Shown here piece after piece: positions 45,049-54,247 of a DNA stretch of 64,000 nt. The stretch lies in NCBI GenBank assembly GCA_028724525.1, contig JAQYCV010000039.1, forward strand, positions 1 to 64,000, written 5' to 3'. A model generated the notes under the pieces. It did not search any database, had not been told where the DNA came from, and saw only the letters and a list, made by a program, of their open reading frames with translations. The translations under genes were made by a program, and so were the position numbers. This DNA comes from Clostridiales bacterium. Lineage in GTDB: Bacteria; Bacillota; Clostridia; Saccharofermentanales; DTU023. Within the stretch, counting starts at the first letter, position 1; every line of letters starts with the position of its first letter.

Positions 45049-45921
45049 ATGCCTGACATTCAATGGTTCCCTGGCCACATGGCTAAAACCTTTAGAGAAC
45101 TCAAAGAAAGTATTAAGCTTTGCGACCTGGTTGTGGAAGTTTGCGATGCCAGAATTGTCCGCTCCAGCCGCAACCCTGAGGTTCAGGACATAATTCAGGG
45201 CAAGCAAAGAATTATTGCCCTCAATAAGCAGGATCTAGCCGACCCCCTTGTTAATCAAGCTTGGTTAAATTATTTTCAAGACAGGGGAGAGCCGGTCCTA
45301 CTCTTGGATGCCAGACGAGCTAAGGATGCTCAAGCCCTGCAAAAGATGGCCAAACAACTTAGCGCTGAGATCTTAGCTAAGGCTAAAGCCAGGGGGCGAG
45401 TATCTCGGCCGATTAGGATACTTGTAGCGGGGATACCCAATTGTGGTAAGTCCACGCTGATTAATAGTCTGATTGGGAAAAAACGTGCCCAAACGGCCAA
45501 TAAACCTGGTGTTACCCGTCAGCTACAGTGGTGGAAGTTAGGCTCAGATTTGCAGTTGCTGGACTCACCAGGCCTTTTGTGGCCCAAGCTCGAGTCGAGG
45601 GAAGCTCAAGTAGGTCTGGGGGCTACTGGAGCGGTGAAAGATGAGATCATGGCCCGCTTTGACTTAGCAGGGGAGCTTATCTATCGTTTAGCCCGAATCT
45701 ATCCTGATCTGATTTTTGAACACCTCTCGATTAAGCTAGAGGACTATCAGGGAGACCAGCAAGCGAAAATCAATCATAAAATCTTGAGCCAATTAGCCAT
45801 GGACTTTGGGTTTTTACGCCAAGGAGGCGAGCCTGACTTAGACCGGGCTGCTGACTATGCCTTACAACAATTCCGCCAAGGTCGCCTGGGCCGATTAAGT
45901 TTAGAAATGCCGCAAGTATGA
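45049..45921 (+). CDS. rbgA: Ribosome biogenesis GTPase RbgA (YlqF)
   Basis: The ATG at 45049 with a GGAG site gives MPDIQWFPGHMAKTFREL, the RbgA start; the track ORF opens inside rplS. The 290-residue protein has a circularly permuted GTPase domain: G4 NKQDLAD comes first, then G1 GIPNCGKSTLINSL and G3 DSPGLLWPK. It helps mature the 50S subunit. It overlaps the next gene by 4 bases (ATGA type), as in the rbgA-rnhB order of many Firmicutes. Confidence 0.95.
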   Translation: MPDIQWFPGHMAKTFRELKESIKLCDLVVEVCDARIVRSSRNPEVQDIIQGKQRIIALNKQDLADPLVNQAWLNYFQDRGEPVLLLDARRAKDAQALQKMAKQLSAEILAKAKARGRVSRPIRILVAGIPNCGKSTLINSLIGKKRAQTANKPGVTRQLQWWKLGSDLQLLDSPGLLWPKLESREAQVGLGATGAVKDEIMARFDLAGELIYRLARIYPDLIFEHLSIKLEDYQGDQQAKINHKILSQLAMDFGFLRQGGEPDLDRAADYALQQFRQGRLGRLSLEMPQV

Positions 45922-46943
45922 CCTACACACCCCGTATTGGCCCCAAGGATCAGGAGCGCTTCTATCGCATGGCTCAATTGGAGTGCGATCTGCGCGCAGA
46001 AGGCTTTAAGCAGATAGCTGGCTTGGATGAAGCGGGCAGAGGCCCTTTAGCGGGTCCTGTAGTAGCTGCTGCCTGCATACTCGATCCAGATCAGCCTATC
46101 TATGGCTTAAATGACTCCAAAAAGCTAACTCCAGCCAAAAGAGAATGGTTAGCCACTCAAATTAGGACCAAAGCTTCGGCTTATGCAATCGGTCTTGTAT
46201 CGCCCCAAAGAATTGATGAAATCAATATTTTGGAAGCAACAAAGGAAGCTATGGTTCAAGCTCTAGGCCAGCTCTCTACCCAACCAGATATCTTGGTCCT
46301 AGATGCCCTTTTCTTAAAAGCAATCTCTCTGCCCCAAAGATCGCTTGTCCAAGGGGATGCCCAGGTTAATTGCATCGCCGCGGCATCTATCTTAGCCAAG
46401 ACGGCTAGAGACCAAATTATGATAGAAGTAGACCAGGACTATCCCGGATATGGTTTTGCTCAGCATAAGGGCTATGGGACTCAGGCGCATTATGAGGCCA
46501 TAAGGCAAAAGGGTTTGTGCCCCCTCCACCGCTTAACTTTTCTCCATAAGTTAAAAGCAGGCAGGGGAGAGCCAAGCCCTGGACAGTGCAAGGGGCAGGC
46601 TGCCGAAGACCGAGTGGCCCAGCATTTGCTCGAACAAAATTATCAAATTTTGGAAAGGAACTTTAAACTGCCACCTTTTGCTGAGGTGGATATCATTGCG
46701 ACCAAGGCGGGACAGCTCTTTTTCGTCGAAGTGAAAGCACGGCAAGACCAGCCGGGCCTTTCCAGTGAGAGCCAAGCGATTAGAGCCTATGACCGGACCA
46801 AGCAAGCTAAGATAGCTCTAGTAGCCCAATATTATGCTGCTAGCCGCGGCTGGGACCAGGCGAAGTTACGTTTGCTTTTAGCTGCCTGCCAATTGACCCC
46901 CAAGGGTGAGGTGGAACACATTCGTTATTACGAGGCAGACTAG
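45918..46943 (+). CDS. rnhB: RNase HII - YraN (UPF0102) fusion protein
   Basis: The 341-residue protein is two usually separate genes in one frame. Residues 25-215 are RNase HII with catalytic acids D37, E38 (IAGLDEAGRGPLAGPVVAAA), D129 (LVLDA) and D165 (TARDQIM), plus GYGFAQHKGYGT. After a short linker, residues 225-341 match the YraN/UPF0102 endonuclease-like fold: GQAAEDRVAQHLLEQNYQILERNFK, then EVDII (D258) and FVEVKAR (E271, K273). RNase HII removes ribonucleotides from DNA; YraN has a predicted nuclease fold of unclear role. The gene overlaps rbgA by 4 bases. No stop or frameshift separates the domains. Confidence 0.94.
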   Translation: MTYTPRIGPKDQERFYRMAQLECDLRAEGFKQIAGLDEAGRGPLAGPVVAAACILDPDQPIYGLNDSKKLTPAKREWLATQIRTKASAYAIGLVSPQRIDEINILEATKEAMVQALGQLSTQPDILVLDALFLKAISLPQRSLVQGDAQVNCIAAASILAKTARDQIMIEVDQDYPGYGFAQHKGYGTQAHYEAIRQKGLCPLHRLTFLHKLKAGRGEPSPGQCKGQAAEDRVAQHLLEQNYQILERNFKLPPFAEVDIIATKAGQLFFVEVKARQDQPGLSSESQAIRAYDRTKQAKIALVAQYYAASRGWDQAKLRLLLAACQLTPKGEVEHIRYYEAD

Positions 46944-47044
46944 AAAAGCTCCTTTTGCAACTACTAACAAGCCTTGATTTCTTTCCTCAGATCTCGAACT
47001 TATGCTATGATGTAAGGACAGCATGCGTATGCTTAGGAGGTTAT

Positions 47045-47773
47045 ATGAAACTCGATCGATATTCTAGCGTTCCTCTTTATGCCCAGCTTAGAGAGCTTAT
47101 TCTGGAGCGCATCCAAGACGGCACTTACGCCCCGGGTGAGAAAGTTCCTTCGGAAATGGAATTTTGTAAAGCCCTCGACCTCTCTCGTCCGACGGTCAGG
47201 CAGGCTGTGGCTGAGCTTGTGGCAGACGGTGTGCTGGAAATCCATAAAGGTAAGGGAACCTTTGTTGCGGGCGAAGCAGAACGCATAATGATTCCTCACT
47301 TTACCGCCTTGTCTTTCTCTTTTCTTAACCTCAATTCCTATGACAATATTGGCTTAAAGCCCATTAAGTTGCTTGAATCCGATAAGGAAATGGATGCAAT
47401 TTTCCAAATGCAGGATAGTCAAGGCCATCCAGGCTACTGGCTGGCAGAATGGCCCTTAATAATCGAGCATGAAACCATGGGCAATTGTCAGTCTTATATA
47501 CCTGTCCAGCTTTTCCCGGACTTGGGCCAGTCCGTTGCAGCTGGCAAACGTATGATTGATATTAAATCCAATAAATATGCTTATCTACCTCAAAAAGGTA
47601 GCTTAAACTTGGTGGCCAGGCCTGCTCGCAATAAGGAGGCTTCTATCTTAAATGTTCCCCGTAGGTCTTATATCCTCGCCATGGAAGGGTCGCTCTTTGC
47701 ACGTTCTGGCCACGTCTGTGAGGCCTTACGTATTATTTTGCGCCCAGACCTGATTGGAGTAGAGATTAACTAG
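47045..47773 (+). CDS. GntR family transcriptional regulator (HutC/UTRA type)
   Basis: The ATG at 47045 has a strong TTAGGAGG site; the track start is 90 bases upstream. The 242-residue protein has a winged helix-turn-helix (PLYAQLRELILERIQDGTYAPGEKVPSEMEFCKALDLSRPTVRQAVAELVADGVLEIHKGKGTFV) followed by a UTRA-like effector domain. It probably senses a small ligand that cannot be read from sequence. It stands alone before a desulfurase gene separated by only 4 bases, which could place it in the same transcript and make it a candidate regulator of that gene. Confidence 0.87.
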   Translation: MKLDRYSSVPLYAQLRELILERIQDGTYAPGEKVPSEMEFCKALDLSRPTVRQAVAELVADGVLEIHKGKGTFVAGEAERIMIPHFTALSFSFLNLNSYDNIGLKPIKLLESDKEMDAIFQMQDSQGHPGYWLAEWPLIIEHETMGNCQSYIPVQLFPDLGQSVAAGKRMIDIKSNKYAYLPQKGSLNLVARPARNKEASILNVPRRSYILAMEGSLFARSGHVCEALRIILRPDLIGVEIN

Positions 47774-47777
47774 TACC

Positions 47778-48929
47778 GTGTCCCATTATTTTGATCAAAC
47801 AGCTACTGGTGACCTTGATCCGGAGCTTTTAGAACTCTATATTGAGTCCCTACGCAAGTATCCCGCCAATCCTGCCACCCGTTACGCTAGTGGTCAGTTT
47901 GCTAAATCTGCTTTGGATGAAGCAAAAGCACGGATATCTCGCGCGCTTAACTGCCTGCCCAGCGAGGTCATTTTTACCTCCTCAGGGACCGAATCCATTA
48001 ATACCGTGATTAAAAGTGTAAGCCTGCAAACCCGGTCGCGAGATGGCTTGCTTCTGGCTCCTGCTGCAGAACATCCAGCAACTAGTCAAAGTCTAAATTT
48101 TGCAGCCACGGAGCTAGGACGGAGAGTAGCCTACCTACCTCTCCGGCAAAGAAGTTTTGACCTAGACCTGCTCGAGGATAGCTTGGAAAAGGAGAGAATA
48201 GACCTCTTTAGTTCTGTCTATGTAAATAATTTAACGGGGGCAGTTTATCCCATTCACGATATAGCAGCTCTGATTAGAAAGAAAGCGCCCCAAGCCCGCA
48301 TCCATGTAGATGCCGTTCAAGCACTGGGTAAATGCGAGATAAACTTTGCTGCCTTGGATGTTGACTATCTATCCCTGAGTTTACATAAAGTAGGCTGCCC
48401 TAAAGGGGCAGGTCTTCTCCTTGCAAATTATAAAAAGCCTTTTATTCCTTTGCTACATGGAGGGGGGCAAGAAGAGGGTAGGCGGTCCTCTACAGAAAAC
48501 CCTGCTCTGGCTTTAGTTTCAGCATTAGCAGTAGAAAAGGCTGTAGCGGGATATACCGACCGATTTAAAAAAGTCTCAAAATTGAGAGATGCTTTTTTGA
48601 TTGCCTTGCAGGAGGAAGTAGACCCCAAATTCACTTATGAGCTTCTGGCACCAGACTCTGCTGTTCCCCATATTGTTCCTTTGTATATCCCGGGCCTGCG
48701 GGCCCAGAACATTCAAACGGTGTTATCTCAAGCAGGTTGGGAAATTGGTATTGGGTCCGCCTGTTCTTCCAGCAAACTAAAGACCCCGCAAGCTCTCTTA
48801 GACCTTGGCCTGACTCCAGACCAAAGCCTACATTTCCTCCGGGTCAGTCTGAGCGCTCATCATACGACAGAAGAAGTCATTGGCCTGGCAAAGCAAATTG
48901 CCCAGGCTGTGAAAGCCTACGCCATTTAG
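47778..48929 (+). CDS. Cysteine desulfurase, NifS-like, paired with ThiI
   Basis: The start is GTG 47778. The 383-residue PLP enzyme has the aspartate HVDAVQALGK, the PLP-binding lysine in LSLHKVGCPKGAG, and the catalytic cysteine loop GSACSSSK. It takes sulfur from cysteine and passes it to an acceptor. Because thiI follows closely, it is probably the dedicated desulfurase for 4-thiouridine or thiazole synthesis, like NifZ in Bacillus. A second desulfurase with its own IscU partner lies at 53007. It is shorter than IscS and lacks the typical His-rich start. Confidence 0.88.
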   Translation: MSHYFDQTATGDLDPELLELYIESLRKYPANPATRYASGQFAKSALDEAKARISRALNCLPSEVIFTSSGTESINTVIKSVSLQTRSRDGLLLAPAAEHPATSQSLNFAATELGRRVAYLPLRQRSFDLDLLEDSLEKERIDLFSSVYVNNLTGAVYPIHDIAALIRKKAPQARIHVDAVQALGKCEINFAALDVDYLSLSLHKVGCPKGAGLLLANYKKPFIPLLHGGGQEEGRRSSTENPALALVSALAVEKAVAGYTDRFKKVSKLRDAFLIALQEEVDPKFTYELLAPDSAVPHIVPLYIPGLRAQNIQTVLSQAGWEIGIGSACSSSKLKTPQALLDLGLTPDQSLHFLRVSLSAHHTTEEVIGLAKQIAQAVKAYAI

Positions 48930-48975
48930 TTGAACACCTATATTGGGGGCAAGATGATGGCTATTACCGTATAGG

Positions 48976-50208
48976 ATGGAAAAATATATGCAAAACCCGA
49001 CAACATATTATCGTGAGCTGATCTTAGTGCGGATAGGGGAGATCGCCCTCAAGGGACTTAACCGTGGTCGCTTTGAAAAGCAACTTTTAAAAAATCTCGA
49101 ATACCGACTTCGCCATGAAGGTTCATTCAAAATATCACGTGCTGATTCGCGCATTTGGATTGAAGCGGGAGATGACCAGCAGACGCTTGATACGGATGCT
49201 GCCCTTACGGCAGTTCAAGATGTATTTGGCTATGTTTCTGCTAGCCCTGTGCGGAAGTTTCTCTTGGATTTGAATCTGTTAGATTCCAATGTTCTAAAGC
49301 TGGCAGATGAGAAATTTGCTGACGGCCAAAAGCACAGCTTTAAGATTGAAGTGAAGCGGGTCAATAAAGACTTTCCCTTAAAAACCTATGATTTAGCTGT
49401 CCGCTTAGGCGAACTCATTTTAGATCATTTTCCCGACCAGGCCTTTGTCGATGTACATGAGCCTGAAGTCACTTTTTATCTGGAAGTACGTGAGGACTTT
49501 TACCTCTACACCGAGATTATTCCAGGGCGTAAAGGCCTTCCTGTGGGTATGGGGGGGCGGGGCATGCTCATGCTATCCGGAGGGATTGATAGTCCTGTGG
49601 CGGGCTATATGATGGCTTCCCGGGGCATGAGGCTTTCCGCTGTTTATTTCCATACCTTTCCCTATACCAGTGAAGAGGCCAAGCAGAAAGTCGTAGACCT
49701 CGCTAAGATCCTTACACGTTATTCAGGAGACCTAGACCTCCATATTGTGGACTTTACCTCTACCCAACTGGCGCTCAATGAAGCCTGTCCCGAAGATATG
49801 ATGACTATTGTAATGCGCCGCATGATGATCCGAATTGCCCAGGCCATTGCTAAAGAAGAGAAGATTCCCGCCCTTATTTCGGGCGAGAGTATGGGCCAGG
49901 TGGCCAGCCAGACTTTGGAGGCCCTGGCCTGCACAGATAGGGTGGCGGAAATGCCTATCTTTAGGCCCTTAATTGGCATGGATAAAGATTCCACAATAGC
50001 CTTGGCTAGAAATATTGGTAGTTTTAAAACCTCTATCCTGCCTTATGAGGACTGCTGTACTGTATTCGTCGCGAAGCACCCCAAGACACACCCCCGCCTC
50101 AGTGATGCGGAAAGGGCAGAGAAGCATCTAGATATTTTGGGCTTGACCTTAGATTCTGTCCAAAAAACAGCGAGAATACGGCTTAGATTAGCTGATAACA
50201 TCCTCTAG
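48976..50208 (+). CDS. thiI: tRNA sulfurtransferase ThiI
   Basis: The 410-residue protein (406 if ATG 48988 is used) has an N-terminal ferredoxin-like/THUMP region (ELILVRIGEIALKGLNRGRFEKQLL), and a PP-loop adenylation domain with MLMLSGGIDSPVAGYMM and CCTVFVAKHPKTHP. There is no rhodanese domain, as in Firmicutes; the persulfide must be handled by the desulfurase itself. It makes 4-thiouridine at U8 and supports thiamine synthesis. It follows a NifS-like gene. Start choice between the two ATGs is uncertain; the second has a weak AGGATGG site. Confidence 0.94.
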   Translation: MEKYMQNPTTYYRELILVRIGEIALKGLNRGRFEKQLLKNLEYRLRHEGSFKISRADSRIWIEAGDDQQTLDTDAALTAVQDVFGYVSASPVRKFLLDLNLLDSNVLKLADEKFADGQKHSFKIEVKRVNKDFPLKTYDLAVRLGELILDHFPDQAFVDVHEPEVTFYLEVREDFYLYTEIIPGRKGLPVGMGGRGMLMLSGGIDSPVAGYMMASRGMRLSAVYFHTFPYTSEEAKQKVVDLAKILTRYSGDLDLHIVDFTSTQLALNEACPEDMMTIVMRRMMIRIAQAIAKEEKIPALISGESMGQVASQTLEALACTDRVAEMPIFRPLIGMDKDSTIALARNIGSFKTSILPYEDCCTVFVAKHPKTHPRLSDAERAEKHLDILGLTLDSVQKTARIRLRLADNIL

Positions 50209-50237
50209 CCAGCACTAATTAGAGTTACCCTCGTTTG

Positions 50238-50271
50238 CCATATATTTGCCTTGAAGAGAGCAAATATATGG
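50238..50271. promoter_or_regulatory. Perfect 12-bp dyad upstream of glyA
   Basis: CCATATATTTGC and GCAAATATATGG form a perfect inverted repeat around a 10-base centre, directly before a possible -10 (TAGAAT, 50272-50277). A TTGAAG at 50251-50256 lies 15 bases upstream of that -10. The dyad could be an operator or a leader hairpin. The regulator is unknown. Confidence 0.5.
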
Positions 50272-50310
50272 TAGAATAAACACACTGCATAAATACCTAG
50301 GAGGCATTCC

Positions 50311-51552
50311 ATGTACGAACACATTAAATCTACTGATCCCCAAGTTTATGAAGCCATTATGGATGAGCTGAAGCGCCAGCAAACCCACATTGAGTTAATC
50401 GCTTCAGAAAACTTTGTTTCCGAAGCCGTTTTAGAAGCAAACGGCTCTGTACTCACCAATAAATATGCTGAGGGTTACCCCGGCAAACGCTATTACGGTG
50501 GCTGTGAGTACGTTGACGTAGTAGAGGACATTGCTCGTGACCGCCTGAAAGAAATTTTTGGTTGCGATCATGCGAACGTCCAGCCCCACTCTGGCGCTAA
50601 TGCCAATATGGCCGTTTATTTTGCTCTCTGCCAACCTGGCGACAAGATCCTAGGTATGGAGCTGGCCCATGGTGGTCACCTGACCCACGGCATGAAGATC
50701 AATATCTCCGGTAAATACTTTGAGGCTCACTCCTATCAAGTTCGCCGCGATACCATGGAAATTGACTATGATGATCTGCGTCAAAAAGCCCATGATGTTA
50801 AACCTAAGCTTATCGTCGCAGGTGCATCTGCTTATCCTCGGGCTATCGACTTTAAGAAATTCCGTGAAATTGCGGACGAAGTTGGCGCTTATCTCTGGGT
50901 TGACATGGCTCACATCGCAGGCCTGGTTGCTGCCGGCCTCCATATGAATCCCGTGCCCTACGCTGATGTTGTAACCTCAACTACCCATAAGACCCTGCGT
51001 GGTCCTCGTGGCGGTATCATCCTCTGCAAGCAAGAATTAGCTAAGAAGATTGACTCTGCTGTCTTCCCTGGCCTGCAAGGTGGCCCCCTCATGCATATTA
51101 TCGCTGGTAAGGCTGTTTCCTTCGGTGAAGCTATGAAGCCAGAATTCAAGGCCTATCAAAAACAGGTTGTAGATAATGCTCAAGCCCTGGCAAAGGGTCT
51201 CCTGAACAGAAAGGTAAACCTCTGCACCGGTGGCACCGACAACCACCTGATTTTGATCAACCTGACTGGCACTGGCGTAACGGGTAAGACCCTGCAGGAA
51301 AACCTGGATAAGGTTCACATCACGGCCAATAAGAATGGTATCCCCTTTGATACCGAAAAGCCCACCATTACCTCTGGCCTTCGCATCGGCACTCCCGCTG
51401 TCACCAGCCGTGGCATGAATGAAGCTGATATGGATGAGATTGCTGACCTCATCAGCCTTGCCATCTATGATTTTGATAATAAGGAAGAAGAGATCCGTCA
51501 ACGTGCTGATGCCCTGCTGGCAAAGCATCCTCTCTATAAGGACTTCCATTAA
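50311..51552 (+). CDS. glyA: Serine hydroxymethyltransferase
   Basis: The 413-residue PLP enzyme has [51 protein letters not shown], the SHMT start, and [16 protein letters not shown] with the PLP lysine. It interconverts serine and glycine while producing methylene-THF, feeding folD chemistry. It has a CTAGGAGG site and a dyad in its promoter region. Codon use looks more biased (GGT, AAG, CTG) than in neighbours, consistent with high expression. Confidence 0.98.
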   Translation: MYEHIKSTDPQVYEAIMDELKRQQTHIELIASENFVSEAVLEANGSVLTNKYAEGYPGKRYYGGCEYVDVVEDIARDRLKEIFGCDHANVQPHSGANANMAVYFALCQPGDKILGMELAHGGHLTHGMKINISGKYFEAHSYQVRRDTMEIDYDDLRQKAHDVKPKLIVAGASAYPRAIDFKKFREIADEVGAYLWVDMAHIAGLVAAGLHMNPVPYADVVTSTTHKTLRGPRGGIILCKQELAKKIDSAVFPGLQGGPLMHIIAGKAVSFGEAMKPEFKAYQKQVVDNAQALAKGLLNRKVNLCTGGTDNHLILINLTGTGVTGKTLQENLDKVHITANKNGIPFDTEKPTITSGLRIGTPAVTSRGMNEADMDEIADLISLAIYDFDNKEEEIRQRADALLAKHPLYKDFH

Positions 51553-51557
51553 ACTTT

Positions 51558-52865
51558 ATGCCTGATGGTTCTCAAAAAACAGAACCCCTTGCATATCGCA
51601 TGGCTCCCAGGACGCTGGCCGAATATATCGGCCAGCGTCATATTTTAGGGCCTGGGAAAATGCTGCGGAGGATGATCGAGTCAGATCAAATGTCCTCTAT
51701 CATCCTTTTTGGCCCGCCGGGATCTGGCAAAACCTCCTTGGCCCGGGTCATTGCCCAAAACAGTAAACGCCCCTTTTACAAGATAAATGCCGTGACCTCC
51801 GGGGTAGGGGATATCAAGGCCGTCATTGCAGATAGCCGTAATCCTTTTCTGTGTCCGGAAGGGAGGGCTATTGCTTTTATTGACGAGATCCACCGCTTTA
51901 ATAAGGCCCAGCAGGACGCCCTCCTGCCTGCTGTTGAGGAAGGTTCCATCATTTTAATTGGCGCGACAACGGAGAATCCTTTCTTTGAAGTCAACAAAGC
52001 CTTGCTTTCTAGATCTACTGTCTTCCAGCTTTATCCTTTAAACTCGGAGGAGATTGGCCAGGTTTTAGACCAGGCCCTGCAAGATGCTGAGCGGGGCTAC
52101 GGCCAAGTTAAGATCAAACTTGAGCCTGAAGCACGTGCTTTTTTAGAGGACGCTAGCAGGGGAGATGCCCGAGTGGCGCTTAGGGCTTTAGAGCTCGCTG
52201 TGACGACTACTCCAGCTAATTCAGAAGGGATAAGAGTCTTAAGTCTTGACGTGATGGGGGACTGTTTGCAGCAATCACCCCTCCGTTATGACAAGGCGGG
52301 CGAAGGCCACTATGATACGATCTCGGCTTTTATTAAATCTATGCGGGGGTCAGACCCCGATGCTGCCCTGCATTATTTGGCTCGTATGCTGGAAAGTGGG
52401 GAAGACCCCAATTTTATTGCTCGTCGGATCGTCATTTGTGCGGCCGAAGATGTAGGCCTGGCTAATCCCCAAATTCTGACACTTTGTATGTCGGCCTGGG
52501 ATGCCGTTAGGGCTGTTGGCATGCCAGAAGCCCGGATCATCCTATCCATGGCAGTCGTGCTTGTCGCTTCCTCACCCAAGTCTAACTCTGCCTACCTGGC
52601 TATAGACGAGGCCTTAGCGGATGTACGCAAGGGCAAGATTGGGGAAGTGCCCTTTCATCTGCGTAATGCGCCGGTTGAGGGCATGCCGGACTTGTCCTAC
52701 GGTGAGGGCTATCTTTATAGCCATGATTTCCCCCTGCATGTCTCCAAACAGGTCTATTTGCCTGAGCCCTTGAGAGACAAGGTCTATTATGTGCCAGGTG
52801 AACTGGGTTATGAAAAACAAATTCAGACCTGGTTGGACAAGATAGCACCTTATTTAGGCAAATAG
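51558..52865 (+). CDS. rarA: Replication-associated recombination protein RarA (MgsA/YcaJ)
   Basis: The 435-residue AAA+ ATPase has Walker A FGPPGSGKTSLARVIA, Walker B AIAFIDEIHRFNKAQQDALLPAVE, sensor 1 LIGATTENPFFEVNKALLSR and a C-terminal tetramerisation region (GSDPDAALHYLARMLESGEDPNFIARR). It acts at stalled replication forks. The frame starts 5 bases after glyA, without a strong ribosome binding site, so it is probably translated by coupling. Confidence 0.94.
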   Translation: MPDGSQKTEPLAYRMAPRTLAEYIGQRHILGPGKMLRRMIESDQMSSIILFGPPGSGKTSLARVIAQNSKRPFYKINAVTSGVGDIKAVIADSRNPFLCPEGRAIAFIDEIHRFNKAQQDALLPAVEEGSIILIGATTENPFFEVNKALLSRSTVFQLYPLNSEEIGQVLDQALQDAERGYGQVKIKLEPEARAFLEDASRGDARVALRALELAVTTTPANSEGIRVLSLDVMGDCLQQSPLRYDKAGEGHYDTISAFIKSMRGSDPDAALHYLARMLESGEDPNFIARRIVICAAEDVGLANPQILTLCMSAWDAVRAVGMPEARIILSMAVVLVASSPKSNSAYLAIDEALADVRKGKIGEVPFHLRNAPVEGMPDLSYGEGYLYSHDFPLHVSKQVYLPEPLRDKVYYVPGELGYEKQIQTWLDKIAPYLGK

Positions 52866-52962
52866 CTCCTTCTGTCTACCCCTATACGCCTATCTAGTAA
52901 CTAGTGTTACTTGTGGCTTACTGGGCCTTATTTAAAATAATTGTGTAGTATTTTAGCTTGTC

Positions 52963-52982
52963 CCCAGTAGCGATATACTGGG
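52963..52982. promoter_or_regulatory. 7-bp dyad in the iscS upstream region
   Basis: CCCAGTA and TACTGGG form an inverted repeat around GCGATA, overlapping a TATACT that could be a -10. A further dyad, AGTAAC-TAGT-GTTACT, lies near 52896-52911. Either could be an operator for the sulfur operon. Confidence 0.35.
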
Positions 52983-53006
52983 CGCAAATACAAATATGGA
53001 GTAGAT

Positions 53007-54227
53007 ATGAGCCAGCCAAAACGCAGATATTTTGATCATGCGGCCACAACTGATGTGCGCCCGGAAGTCCTCGAAGCGATTGTAGATGTATACAAGAATC
53101 ACTATGGCAATCCTTCCAGCTTTTATAAGGAGGGCCATGAGGCAGAAGATTTAATGCTGGATGCCCGTCAGCGGGTAGCTAAGAATATCAATGCTAAGCC
53201 CGAGGAAATCTTTTTTACCTCTTGTGGCACTGAATCTGACAACTGGGCCCTTAAAGGTACAGCTTTTGCTTTGCAGAAAAAAGGTAAGCATATTATTACC
53301 AGCAAAATCGAGCATCACGCGATCTTGCACACAGCGGAATGGCTAGAAAAGCATGGCTTTGAAGTCACTTACTTGGATGTAGATCAGTACGGCATGGTGA
53401 GCCCCGAAGATGTCGAAGCGGCCATGCGGGATGATACTATTTTGGTCTCTATTATGGCGGCTAACAATGAGGTGGGGACTTTACAGCCCATCAAGGAAAT
53501 TGGCGCCATTTGCAAGGCCCATAAGGTGCGCTTCCATTCGGATGCTGTCCAAGCTCTGGGGGCCATTCCGATTGATGTTGAAGATCTCGGCGTGGATATG
53601 ATGTCTTTTTCAGCTCATAAGCTTTACGGTCCTAAAGGCGTGGGTGTTATGTACTTGCGTAAGGGCAATCGCATTGATAACCTGTTGCATGGTGGGGCCC
53701 AGGAGAAGGCAAAGCGGGGCGGTACAGAAAATGTAGCCCTCATCCAAGGTTTTGCTAAGGCTTTAGATCTTGCCGTGGCAGGCCTTGCCGAAGAATCCAA
53801 AAGACAGATTGCCTTGCGCGACCGTTTGATTAAGGCTATTGCGACAAGCATTCCTTATGCCAAGTTGAATGGCCATCCCACTAAGCGGCTACCCAATAAT
53901 GTCAACTTCTCCTTCGAATTTATTGAAGGGGAGTCCATGCTCATTATGTTGGATTACCAAGGCTTTGCTTGCTCTTCTGGCTCTGCCTGTACCTCAGCCT
54001 CTCTAGATCCTTCTCATGTCCTCCTGGCTATGGGTATGCCTCATGAAGTGGCCCATGGTTCCTTGCGCCTAACCATTGGGCGGGAGACCCAAGAAGAAGA
54101 TATTGATGCCTTGGCTCAAGCTTTACCCCCTATCATTCAGCGTTTGCGTGAGATGTCTCCCCTTTGGGAAGACTGGGAAAAGGGCAAAATTAAGAAGTCC
54201 CTGATACCGGAATATACGCAATATTAA
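53007..54227 (+). CDS. iscS: Cysteine desulfurase IscS/NifS
   Basis: The 406-residue PLP enzyme has RYFDHAATTDVRPEVLEA, FHSDAVQALGAIPI, the PLP lysine in SFSAHKLYGPKGVG and the active-site cysteine in FACSSGSACTSASLDPSHVLLAMG. It supplies sulfur for Fe-S clusters. It is followed after 20 bases by an IscU-type scaffold gene, the common iscS-iscU pair of Clostridia. It is the second desulfurase in 6 kb; the other pairs with thiI. No IscR regulator is adjacent. Confidence 0.95.
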   Translation: MSQPKRRYFDHAATTDVRPEVLEAIVDVYKNHYGNPSSFYKEGHEAEDLMLDARQRVAKNINAKPEEIFFTSCGTESDNWALKGTAFALQKKGKHIITSKIEHHAILHTAEWLEKHGFEVTYLDVDQYGMVSPEDVEAAMRDDTILVSIMAANNEVGTLQPIKEIGAICKAHKVRFHSDAVQALGAIPIDVEDLGVDMMSFSAHKLYGPKGVGVMYLRKGNRIDNLLHGGAQEKAKRGGTENVALIQGFAKALDLAVAGLAEESKRQIALRDRLIKAIATSIPYAKLNGHPTKRLPNNVNFSFEFIEGESMLIMLDYQGFACSSGSACTSASLDPSHVLLAMGMPHEVAHGSLRLTIGRETQEEDIDALAQALPPIIQRLREMSPLWEDWEKGKIKKSLIPEYTQY

Positions 54228-54247
54228 GTTCAGAAAGGATTAACTAT

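Noticed and set aside
51037-51549. 170-residue antisense ORF within glyA
   Set aside because: It is a reverse-frame artefact of strongly codon-biased glyA; no ribosome binding site and no recognisable domain.
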